64,000 nt of DNA, taken from positions 62,001 through 126,000 of the forward strand of contig NZ_AUDS01000010.1 in assembly GCF_000425585.1 (NCBI RefSeq). Direction: 5' to 3'. How positions within the stretch are numbered: position 1 is the stretch's first letter; each line of letters starts with the position of its first letter. Below the pieces are notes generated by a model. The model was not told the origin of the DNA and did not search any database. It was given only the letters and a program-made list of their open reading frames with translations. Shown here piece after piece: positions 34,363-42,396 of the stretch. The DNA is from Terrimonas ferruginea DSM 30193 (lineage in GTDB: Bacteria > Bacteroidota > Bacteroidia > Chitinophagales > Chitinophagaceae). The translations under genes and the position numbers were made by a program.

Positions 34363-35352
34363 ATGAAAGTCGCAGTCGTCGGCGCCACCGGTCTGGTAGG
34401 CACCAAAATGTTACAGGTATTGGCAGAAAGAAATTTCCCGGTATCCGAACTCTTACCGGTAGCTTCAGAAAAATCAGTGGGTAAGGAAATCACCTTCCGT
34501 GATAAAACGTATAAGGTGGTAAGCATGACGGATGCCATTGCCGCGAAGCCTGATGTGGCTTTGTTCTCAGCTGGTGGCAGTACTTCGCTGGAATGGGCTC
34601 CCCGTTTTGCAGAAGCAGGTATCACGGTGATTGATAACTCGTCTGCCTGGCGCATGGATCCGGCCCGTCCGCTGATCGTGCCCGAGATCAATGCTGATAT
34701 TCTTACAGCGGATGACAAGATCATCGCCAATCCCAATTGTTCTACGATCCAGATGGTCGTTGCGCTAAATCCGCTGCACAAACGCTATGGTATTAAGCGC
34801 GTGGTCGTGTCTACTTACCAGAGTGTGACCGGCACTGGCGTGAAAGCAGTTACACAGCTCGAAAACGAACGCAAAGGTGTATCCGGAGAAATGGCTTACA
34901 AGTATCCCATCGACCTCAACGTGATTCCGCAGATCGATGTATTCCTCGACAATGGCTATACCAAAGAGGAAATGAAGATGGTGCTTGAGACAAAAAAGAT
35001 CATGCGTGATGATAATATCCGCGTTACGTCCACTACCGTGCGTATTCCGGTTATGGGCGGCCACAGTGAAAGTGTGAACGTGGAATTTGCGCAGGACTTC
35101 GATCTTGCGGAACTGCGATCATTACTCGAAGCTGCGCCCGGCGTAGTGGTAACAGATGACATTGCCAATCAGTTGTACCCGATGCCCAAAGATGCGCATG
35201 AAAAAGATGAAGTATTTGTGGGCCGTCTCCGCCGCGATGAGACGCAGGAAAATACCCTCAACATGTGGATCGTTTCCGACAACCTGCGGAAAGGTGCTGC
35301 TACAAATGCGGTGCAGATCGCGGAGTACCTGACGGAAAAAGGTTTGCTTTAA
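34363..35352 (+). CDS. asd: Aspartate-semialdehyde dehydrogenase
   Basis: 329 residues from ATG 34363; an in-frame extension to 34288 runs into the terminator and is not coding. NADP-binding MKVAVVGATGLVGTKMLQVL, catalytic Cys126 in NPNCSTIQ, and His234 in GGHSESVNVEF are all present. It reduces aspartyl phosphate to aspartate semialdehyde, the branch point to Lys (and diaminopimelate), Thr, Met and Ile. The candidate attenuator directly upstream has a leader enriched in those amino acids. Confidence 0.95.
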   Translation: MKVAVVGATGLVGTKMLQVLAERNFPVSELLPVASEKSVGKEITFRDKTYKVVSMTDAIAAKPDVALFSAGGSTSLEWAPRFAEAGITVIDNSSAWRMDPARPLIVPEINADILTADDKIIANPNCSTIQMVVALNPLHKRYGIKRVVVSTYQSVTGTGVKAVTQLENERKGVSGEMAYKYPIDLNVIPQIDVFLDNGYTKEEMKMVLETKKIMRDDNIRVTSTTVRIPVMGGHSESVNVEFAQDFDLAELRSLLEAAPGVVVTDDIANQLYPMPKDAHEKDEVFVGRLRRDETQENTLNMWIVSDNLRKGAATNAVQIAEYLTEKGLL

Positions 35353-35364
35353 GGCAAACCTTTT
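35337..35364 (+). terminator. Hairpin overlapping the asd stop codon
   Basis: AAAAGGTTTGC (35337-35347) pairs with GCAAACCTTTT (35354-35364) around TTTAAG, 11 bp. The stop codon TAA sits in the loop. The T-rich 3' arm could act as a terminator. Confidence 0.55.
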
Positions 35365-35408
35365 AATTAGCCAATTTGATGATTTGACAATTTGAAAGTG
35401 GCGATAGC

Positions 35409-35438
35409 AAAAAGCTTTCCTGATCGGGAAAGCTTTTT
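35409..35438. terminator. Bidirectional terminator between convergent genes
   Basis: AAAAAGCTTTCC (35409-35420) pairs with GGAAAGCTTTTT (35427-35438), 12 bp with a 6-nt loop. A/T tracts on both sides allow function on both strands, serving asd and the convergent DUF2461 gene. Confidence 0.75.
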
Positions 35439-35472
35439 TATTGTCTAATTATCAAATTTTCAAATTAGCCGA

Positions 35473-36138
35473 TCAGCTCTGCATCGCCTCATTCAGAAAA
35501 GTATTCAACGGCTGAATGGCTTCAAAGGCCGCGACGACCTTTTTGGCCAGATCCGGAGAAGAAAGATCTTCATCGGGTATATCGACCATGGCAACAAAAC
35601 TTTTCAGTTTCAGGTATTCTGCCGCAGGGTTGTCGGCTTCGTATCCTTTGGGTACTCGACTCAGCGCGTCTTCCCTGGAAAGCTCACCAAAGAGCGATTG
35701 AAATTTCTTCGATTCCACTATTTTTTTAAAGGCAGGCAGATTATAATCGATCTCCTGGCGGATTTTAGCGAGCTCGGCTGGCTGCGGCTGCCACACGCCT
35801 CCGCCGGCGAAGGATTTTTTGCCTGGCTCCATGTGAAAGTAATAACCCGCCAGCGTCGACTTCTTGCCTCCCTGGTTGATACTGGCGGCAAAATTCTTTT
35901 TGTAAGGCGTTTTGTCTTTGGCAAAGCGGATGTCGCGGTTGATGCGGAACATACAGTTCTTACCGATCTGATCGCTGATCAACGGATCTTTTTTGCTGTG
36001 CTTGCGGATGATCTCATCAATCAAAGCTGCGAAGTCCTGCCGCGATGCTTCGTATATCGAACGGTTTTTGTCAAACCACGGCTTGTTGTTATTTTTCTGA
36101 AGATCCCTGAGGAACTTAATGGTTTCTTTCTGAAGCAT
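35473..36138 (-). CDS. DUF2461 family protein
   Basis: 221 residues. Family features: FLRDLQKNNNKPWFDKNR near the N-terminus, then FRINRDIRFAKDKTPYKKNF and GGGVWQPQPAELAKIRQEI. Biochemical function is not known to me. Its upstream gap carries TTTTGA- and TATTCAC-type repeats. Confidence 0.88.
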   Translation of the reverse strand: MLQKETIKFLRDLQKNNNKPWFDKNRSIYEASRQDFAALIDEIIRKHSKKDPLISDQIGKNCMFRINRDIRFAKDKTPYKKNFAASINQGGKKSTLAGYYFHMEPGKKSFAGGGVWQPQPAELAKIRQEIDYNLPAFKKIVESKKFQSLFGELSREDALSRVPKGYEADNPAAEYLKLKSFVAMVDIPDEDLSSPDLAKKVVAAFEAIQPLNTFLNEAMQS

Positions 36139-36149
36139 ATTTTTTTTAA

Positions 36150-36223
36150 TTCAAAAGTCAAAAGTGTGAATAAGTCAATAGGTGAATAGTGAATAGTGAA
36201 TAGTGAATAGTGAATAGTGAATA
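36150..36223. repeat. Repeat-rich leader: TTTTGACTTTTGAA copy and six GTGAATA units
   Basis: TTCAAAAGTCAAAAGT at 36150-36165 is the reverse complement of the 14-nt repeat found at 7977-8018, and likewise lies shortly before a start codon (of the minus-strand gene ending at 36138). GTGAATA is repeated six times without error at 36182-36223; its complement TATTCAC is the same heptad family as ATTSACN. The rest of the gap to 36270 holds nothing further I can name. Confidence 0.8.
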
Positions 36224-36270
36224 CTCTCTATACTTAATACTTATTACTTAATACGGCTGTTTAGACCACC

Positions 36271-38364
36271 TCACTCTTCCAGCAGTTTCAAAAACTCCGC
36301 CTCCGAAATTATTTTCACCGTATTGATCTTCTTCGCTTTTTCCAATTTACTGCCTGCATCTTCACCCACCACCAGGTAATTCAACTTGGCACTCACACCG
36401 CTGAGCAGCTTGCCACCCTTGGCTTCCGCCATGGCTTCGGCATCGCTTCTTTTTAAGGTCGGTAACGTACCGGTGAATAAAAATGTCAACCCTTCCAGAT
36501 TGCCCGAGGACACGAAATCCTTTTTATTATTACGCAGACTGAGCCCCAATTGTTCAAGCTGCTCCAGCATCGCAATGTTTTGCGGATTGCTGAAAAAATG
36601 TTGCACGCTTCCCGCAACTTTAGGGCCAATGTCTTCCAGTGATTGCAATTGTTCGAGGGTGAATTCTTTGAGATCCAGCAAATGCGTCACCGTATTGGCC
36701 AATGTTTTTGCTGTCGTTTCCCCGACAAAACGGATGCCCAGGCCAAAGACCAGCCTGTGCAGTGGTTGCTGCCGCGAATGATCGATTGCCGCTTTGAGGT
36801 TATCAATGGATTTTTTCCCAAATCCTTCCCAGGTGCCGATGGTTTCAAAGTCGAGCTGATAAATGCCGGGAATATCTTTCAACAATCCCGCCTCGTAAAA
36901 TTTGCGCACGTTGGCATCACCAAACCCGCGGATGTCCATGGCATCTTTACTCGCAAAGTGAATCATACGCTCCACCACCTGCGCGGGACATTCAATGTTG
37001 ATACAACGCCATACGGCTTCACCTTCTTCTTTGAATAAACGGCTGCTGCAGACCGGACAGGTACCGGGAAATACAACAGGTTTCTCACTGCCGGTTCTTA
37101 ACTCCGCCATTGATTTTACAATATAAGGAATCACATCGCCGGCTCTTTCCACCAATACGGTATCGCCAATCATCAGGTCCTTTTCTTTTATGATGTCTTC
37201 GTTGAAAAGAGAAATGGATGATACGGTTACACCGCCGATCGGTACCGGTTGTATTTTGGCTACCGGGGTAATAGAACCCGTACGGCCAACCTGGAATTCC
37301 ACATTTTGTAAAATACTGGTGGCCTGCCTCGCCTTGAACTTGTAAGCGATCGCCCAACGCGGATGGTGGGTGGTCATGCCCATCTTGTCCTGCAGTTCAG
37401 TGGAGTTTACCTTGATCACCATGCCATCGATCTCATAAGGGAGGTCATCTCTTGTTTGTTCAAACGAAAGACAATAATCGATCACACCCTGGATGCCTTT
37501 GAAAACCTGCTTTTCTTTCTGCGGGCTTCTGAAGCCGAGGTCCCACAACATTTTAAGTGAGCCGGCATGCGTGTCCAAAGCGTCCGGCGATTGCGCACCG
37601 GGCAAAAGGTTTACATAACTGATATGATAAACGAATGCTTCGAGTTTGCGGCGGCTTACTTCTGCGGAATCTTTGATGCGCAAGGTACCGGCAGCGGCAT
37701 TGCGCGGATTAGCCAGGGGGGCCTGTCCCTGCTCAATCAGTTTTTCATTGAATTGACGAAAGTTTTCTTTGTTGATCAATACTTCCCCACGAATTTCCAC
37801 CTGCTCAATGCCATATTTGGAAAAACCGGCAGATAACGGTAATGAACGAATCTGTTTCACATTGGTGGTGATCTCGTCGCCTTCCACGCCGTCACCGCGG
37901 GTGGCACCGCGCACCAGCATATCGTTTTCATAGATCAATGAAATGCTGCCGCCATCAAATTTGGGTTCAACGCAATATTCAATTTCGCTCAGGCCCGACA
38001 GTTCACGCGCTTTGCGGTCGAAGTCGAGCAGGTCGTCGCTGTTGTAGGAGTTGTCGAGCGAAAGCATCGGCACCAGGTGCGTGGCGGAGGGAAAGTCTCT
38101 GGTAAGCCCTTTGGCCACGCGTTGTGTGGGCGAATCTGCTGTCCGCAGTTCAGGATGAGCGGCTTCGATGCGCTCCAATGCTTTAAAAAGCTGATCATAT
38201 TCGAAGTCCGCAATCAGCGGATCGTTGAGAATATAATAACGGTATTCATGAAAGCGCAATACGTTGCGCAGGTCTTCCAATTGTTTGGTACCGATGGCAT
38301 CAGGTGCTTTCAGAAGCGAAGCCGTTTCCTGTTGCAGATGCCTGGTTTCATTTGCATTATACAT
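36271..38364 (-). CDS. ligA: NAD-dependent DNA ligase
   Basis: 697 residues, normal length. Domains in order: Ia (YYILNDPLIADFEYDQLF), adenylation domain with the active Lys in CVEPKFDGGSISL, OB fold, a four-Cys zinc finger (CPVCSSRLF...CINIECPAQ), helix-hairpin-helix repeats, and a C-terminal BRCT domain (LEGLTFLFTGTL to the end). It seals nicks in replication and repair using NAD. The terminal residues SEAEFLKLLEE are typical of LigA. Confidence 0.96.
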   Translation of the reverse strand: MYNANETRHLQQETASLLKAPDAIGTKQLEDLRNVLRFHEYRYYILNDPLIADFEYDQLFKALERIEAAHPELRTADSPTQRVAKGLTRDFPSATHLVPMLSLDNSYNSDDLLDFDRKARELSGLSEIEYCVEPKFDGGSISLIYENDMLVRGATRGDGVEGDEITTNVKQIRSLPLSAGFSKYGIEQVEIRGEVLINKENFRQFNEKLIEQGQAPLANPRNAAAGTLRIKDSAEVSRRKLEAFVYHISYVNLLPGAQSPDALDTHAGSLKMLWDLGFRSPQKEKQVFKGIQGVIDYCLSFEQTRDDLPYEIDGMVIKVNSTELQDKMGMTTHHPRWAIAYKFKARQATSILQNVEFQVGRTGSITPVAKIQPVPIGGVTVSSISLFNEDIIKEKDLMIGDTVLVERAGDVIPYIVKSMAELRTGSEKPVVFPGTCPVCSSRLFKEEGEAVWRCINIECPAQVVERMIHFASKDAMDIRGFGDANVRKFYEAGLLKDIPGIYQLDFETIGTWEGFGKKSIDNLKAAIDHSRQQPLHRLVFGLGIRFVGETTAKTLANTVTHLLDLKEFTLEQLQSLEDIGPKVAGSVQHFFSNPQNIAMLEQLEQLGLSLRNNKKDFVSSGNLEGLTFLFTGTLPTLKRSDAEAMAEAKGGKLLSGVSAKLNYLVVGEDAGSKLEKAKKINTVKIISEAEFLKLLEE

Positions 38365-38515
38365 GGCCGGATATGTTTCGGGGTAAAGGTAATATATGAA
38401 CGTGAAGCACCGCCGGTGAAACCCGACGAAGCGGGTTAGAAAAAATTAATGTGTAGAAAGTACATATTTATTATCTTCACTTTTCAAACGATGCCATCCC
38501 TAATCTGCTTGTCAA

Positions 38516-41443
38516 ATGAAGAAAGCTGCTTTTACCCTTCTGCTCATGCTGCCGGCGCTTTTTGCCGCGGCCCAGTTACTGGAAACAACTCCGTTTTTTC
38601 CTAAGGACAATGATAACCTTGTCATCACGCTGGATGCCTCTATGGGCAACCGTGAGCTGGTCGGTTATAATTCCGATGATGTGTATGTGCATATCGGGCT
38701 GATTACGTCAGCGAGTGCCGATCAGAATGATTGGAAGTATGTGCCGTTTGGCTGGGCCACCACGCCCGCTGCCGCAAAAGCGGTTTCGCTGGGCAACAAC
38801 CGTTTCCAGTACACCATCAACAACGTGCGGCAGTTTTTCAATGTACCGGTTGGTGAAACCATTCAACGGATCGCTATTTTATTCCGCAGCGGCGATGGCA
38901 ACCGCGTGCAGCGCAATGCGGACCAGTCCAACATGTATCTCAGGATTTATGGTACGGAACTCGCAGCACGTTTCACTGTTCCTTTTTTTCAACCGAAATA
39001 TGTACCCGTTCCCGAAACCATCAACAAGTTTGCAGGCGATAATTTCCCCGTAACCGGCGTAGCCAGCGCATCCTCAGCGATGAAGCTGTACCTCAATGGC
39101 GCCGTTATTCAATCCGCTGCCAACGCCACAACGATTGCTGCAAATCCCGTACTGGTAGCCGGTAATACGGAAGTGGTAGTAGAGGCGGACAACGGAACGA
39201 CGGTAAAAAAAGATACGGTCCGCTTTTTTGTGGGCGGTGGCGTTACCACCGCACCGCTTCCGGCAGGTGTGAAAGACGGCATCAACTACGCGGCGAACAA
39301 TACAGAAGTTACTTTGGTTTTATTCGCACCCGGCAAAACAAGAATTTGCGTGACCGGGGAGTTTCCGGGTGGAGCGTGGACCGAGAACGCGGCTTTTCAA
39401 ATGAATAAGACGCCCGATGGGCAGTATTGGTGGAAAACGATCACCGGCCTGACGCCGGGCACTGAATACGCTTTTCAATACCTGATCGACGGCACACTCC
39501 GAGTGGGTGATCCGTATTCCGAAAAAGTGTTGGACAAAGACAACGACCCTTTTATCTCTGCAGCTACTTATCCCGGATTGCGCGCTTATCCCGCCGGGCA
39601 GTCGGGCATTGTGAGCATTGTGCAGACAGCCGCGCCGGTCTATAATTGGAGAACGGCAGGTTATGCACGTCCCGACAAACGCAACCTGGTGGTATATGAA
39701 TTGCTGGTGCGCGATTTTCTTTCTGCCCGCAACTGGAATACGCTGCGCGATACATTGAATTACCTGCAGCGCATGGGCATCAACGCCATCGAACTGATGC
39801 CGGTAAATGAATTTGACGGCAACCTGAGCTGGGGTTATAATCCCGCGTATTTCCTGGCGCCGGATAAATATTACGGAACAAAAAATGCGTTCAAGGAATT
39901 TATCGATACCTGCCATGGCCGCGGCATTGCCGTAATCATGGACATCGCGCTCAATCATGCCACCGGTGCCTGTCCGCTCGCCGCTATGTGGTGGAATGGC
40001 AGCAACAATGAGACGGCGGCCGACAACCCTTATTTTAATGTAGTGGCCAGACATCCGTTCAATGTGTTTCATGATTTCAACCACGAAGCGGCACCAACGA
40101 AATATTTCTTTAAGCGGGTAGTGGAGCATTGGTTGACGGAATATAAAATTGACGGTTTCCGCTTTGACCTATCCAAAGGATTTACGCAATTCAACTCTGG
40201 GTCCAACGTGGAGTTGTGGGGGAAATATGATGCAAGCCGTGTGGCCATCTGGAAAGCTTATTACGATACCCTGCAACGCAAATCTCCCGGCAGTTATGCC
40301 ATTCTCGAACATTTTGCCGAAAATCCCGAAGAGCAGGAACTGGCTGATTACGGCATGCTGTTCTGGGGCAATCACAATAAGAATTTCTCGCAGGCGGCGA
40401 TGGGTTACAGTACACCCGACCCCGAAGGCAATACCTGGAACTTCGAAGGAGGTATTCACACCGTGCGTAACTGGACCAAACCGCACCTGATGACGTACAT
40501 GGAAAGCCATGACGAAGAAAGAATGATGTACCGCGCCGTAACATTTGGCAACAGCGCCGGTAGTTATAATACCAAAGACACCACCACCGCGTTGAAGCGC
40601 ATGGAACTGAGTGCGGCATTTTTCTACAGCATTCCCGGTCCTAAAATGATCTGGCAGTTTGGTGAAACGGGATACGATTATTCGATCACTTCCTGTCATC
40701 CGGGCAATACCATTCCGCAACCTTATCCGAGTGATAACTGCCGCACGAGCGAGAAACCAATTCGCTGGGATTACCGTCAGCAAGCACGTCGTACACAACT
40801 GTACAATGTGTATGCGAAACTCGGCCAACTGCGGGGCAACTGGCGGTTCCGCGACGTATTTACCGCCAATGAAACAACGATCGAGCGCGACCTGGCCGGT
40901 GCGTTCAAATGGATACGGCTGCGTTCGGCCAGTGATACATCCGATATTATGGTGATCGGCAACTTTGATGTAGTGGCCCAAACGGCTGCCGTTACTTTCC
41001 CACGTGCAGGCGAATGGCGCGATTACCTGACCGACGCGCGCTTTACGGCAACAGGCAATGCACAGACTATTACTTTACAACCTGGCGAATATCATTTATA
41101 CATCAACCGCGATCCGAACGGTCCTGCGGCCAACACGCCCGTTCCTCCCGATCCCGAACCGGAAGAAGAAGATCCGGGTACCGAACTGAAAGCGCAGGTA
41201 TATCCGAATCCCGGCCGCTCTGATGTAAGCGTGCGACTGCACTTGCCCGAAGCCGGTGCTGTAAGAATAGAGATCATCGGCGCTACAGGGCAACGCATCG
41301 GTACTGCCTTCTCGGGCACACTCAACCGCGGCGTTCACCAGGTGGCGATCAGCGAACAGACCAGCCGCCTGCCTGCAGGACTTTTCTTTGTACGTGTAAC
41401 CACGGCCATGGGCAATAAAACCTTAAAATTGCGTGTGCCGTAA
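38516..41443 (+). CDS. Secreted GH13 alpha-amylase-family enzyme with type IX secretion tail
   Basis: 975 residues. Signal peptide to FAAAQ; an N-terminal beta domain (about 20-160); a CBM48/E-set-like domain (about 255-345, FAPGKTRICVTGEFPGGAW); a GH13 catalytic barrel with DIALNH at 476-481, nucleophile Asp551 in GFRFDLSKG, acid Glu598 in ILEHFAE and Asp666 in MESHDEE; and a C-terminal Por sorting domain (KAQVYPNPGRSDV to KTLKLRVP). It would be exported by the type IX system and cleave alpha-glucans outside the cell. It heads the PUL that continues with a regulator and susCD. Confidence 0.92.
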   Translation: MKKAAFTLLLMLPALFAAAQLLETTPFFPKDNDNLVITLDASMGNRELVGYNSDDVYVHIGLITSASADQNDWKYVPFGWATTPAAAKAVSLGNNRFQYTINNVRQFFNVPVGETIQRIAILFRSGDGNRVQRNADQSNMYLRIYGTELAARFTVPFFQPKYVPVPETINKFAGDNFPVTGVASASSAMKLYLNGAVIQSAANATTIAANPVLVAGNTEVVVEADNGTTVKKDTVRFFVGGGVTTAPLPAGVKDGINYAANNTEVTLVLFAPGKTRICVTGEFPGGAWTENAAFQMNKTPDGQYWWKTITGLTPGTEYAFQYLIDGTLRVGDPYSEKVLDKDNDPFISAATYPGLRAYPAGQSGIVSIVQTAAPVYNWRTAGYARPDKRNLVVYELLVRDFLSARNWNTLRDTLNYLQRMGINAIELMPVNEFDGNLSWGYNPAYFLAPDKYYGTKNAFKEFIDTCHGRGIAVIMDIALNHATGACPLAAMWWNGSNNETAADNPYFNVVARHPFNVFHDFNHEAAPTKYFFKRVVEHWLTEYKIDGFRFDLSKGFTQFNSGSNVELWGKYDASRVAIWKAYYDTLQRKSPGSYAILEHFAENPEEQELADYGMLFWGNHNKNFSQAAMGYSTPDPEGNTWNFEGGIHTVRNWTKPHLMTYMESHDEERMMYRAVTFGNSAGSYNTKDTTTALKRMELSAAFFYSIPGPKMIWQFGETGYDYSITSCHPGNTIPQPYPSDNCRTSEKPIRWDYRQQARRTQLYNVYAKLGQLRGNWRFRDVFTANETTIERDLAGAFKWIRLRSASDTSDIMVIGNFDVVAQTAAVTFPRAGEWRDYLTDARFTATGNAQTITLQPGEYHLYINRDPNGPAANTPVPPDPEPEEEDPGTELKAQVYPNPGRSDVSVRLHLPEAGAVRIEIIGATGQRIGTAFSGTLNRGVHQVAISEQTSRLPAGLFFVRVTTAMGNKTLKLRVP

Positions 41444-41475
41444 AAACGCAGCAGCTATACTAAGCTGTAAGTTTA

Positions 41476-41483
41476 TATTTTTG
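41476..41483 (+). promoter_or_regulatory. Candidate -7 box for the Nudix-type regulator (TATTTTTG)
   Basis: TATTTTTG is an exact TAnnTTTG match, 23 nt before the regulator ATG. No TTTG -33 element is visible. Confidence 0.4.
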
Positions 41484-41506
41484 AACTCTTCATTCAATCA
41501 TCGGTT

Positions 41507-42238
41507 ATGCCCAAAAACTCATCGCTTAAGACGGCGGAACTTGAAAAAATAAGTCACCTCGACTATTTCAATATAGCCATCTCGGTGGACTGTGTGATCT
41601 TCGGATATGATAACAAAGAGCTGAAAGTGCTGCTGATCAAGTCGGATCTGGAGGAGTTTGAAGGATTGTATTCACTGCTCGGCGACCTGGTGCGTCCCGA
41701 TGAAGACCTGGATTCGGCATCCTACCGTGTATTACGCGAGCGCACAGGGCTGGACGATGTATTCCTGGAGCAGGTGCATACGTTCGGCAGCATTAACCGT
41801 CACCCTTCAGGGCGTGTAATCACTACCGCATATTATGCCCTGGTGGATATCAAACACCACAAGCTCAAGCTGAATCACAACGATCTGCACTGGCATTCGG
41901 TGAATGATATCCGTAAGCTGGCATTCGATCACAAAAGCATCCTGGAAACCTGTCTCAACCGTTTGCGCGAGCAGATCATGGAACATCCGGTGGTGTTCAA
42001 CCTGTTATCGGAGAAATTTTCGCTGCGGGAATTGCAGGAACTGTACCAAGCCATCCTGGATACGGACCTGGACCGCCGCAACTTCCGCAAAAAGATCGCG
42101 ATCAAAGACTGGCTGCTGGATCTCAATGAAATGGAAGACGATGTGCCGCACCGCCCGGGTAAACTCTACAAACTGAAGCCGGAATTCCGCAAAAAGAACC
42201 AGCGCCGCAAAGCGGGCAGTTCCGTACTGGCCGGTTAA
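41507..42238 (+). CDS. Nudix-fold transcriptional regulator (NrtR/AraR-like)
   Basis: 243 residues. The N-terminal two thirds is a Nudix fold (ISVDCVIFGYDNKELKVLLI), but the Nudix box is degenerate: GDLVRPDEDLDSASYRVLRE followed by RTGL lacks the catalytic EExG glutamates. The C-terminal third (EKFSLRELQELYQAILDTDL and RRNFRKKIAIKDWLLDLN) is the winged helix of the NrtR group. Bacteroides AraR is a sugar-responsive member of this group. Between the amylase and susC genes, it most likely senses a sugar and controls the PUL. Confidence 0.87.
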   Translation: MPKNSSLKTAELEKISHLDYFNIAISVDCVIFGYDNKELKVLLIKSDLEEFEGLYSLLGDLVRPDEDLDSASYRVLRERTGLDDVFLEQVHTFGSINRHPSGRVITTAYYALVDIKHHKLKLNHNDLHWHSVNDIRKLAFDHKSILETCLNRLREQIMEHPVVFNLLSEKFSLRELQELYQAILDTDLDRRNFRKKIAIKDWLLDLNEMEDDVPHRPGKLYKLKPEFRKKNQRRKAGSSVLAG

Positions 42239-42300
42239 TCCTTTTTTCTGAAAGCCCCGGCTGGCGCCGGAATACGCCCGATTTTAACCGAAAATAAATT

Positions 42301-42355
42301 TTTGACATATTGTTTTTTGTTCTAACATTGTGTCTTAAATACACATTGTGTATTT
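42301..42355 (+). promoter_or_regulatory. susC promoter with palindromic operator
   Basis: TTTG at 42301-42304, then 18 nt, then TAACATTG at 42323-42330 (one mismatch to TAnnTTTG). A perfect 19-bp palindrome, AAATACACA-T-TGTGTATTT at 42337-42355, would lie at the transcription start. ACATTGTGT occurs twice, 18 bp apart (42325 and 42343), so two sites on adjacent helical turns are possible. This is a good candidate operator for the Nudix-type regulator encoded just upstream. Confidence 0.6.
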
Positions 42356-42396
42356 TTTTCTCCTGAAACGAATTGCTTAACTATTAACGATTGCTT

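Noticed and set aside
40169-40981. 270-codon minus-strand ORF within the GH13 gene
   Set aside because: Shadow of the catalytic region, no domain similarity.
41462-41476. Hairpin CAGCTATACTAAGCTG-like sequence after the GH13 gene as terminator
   Set aside because: The stem is only 5 bp and no T tract follows.
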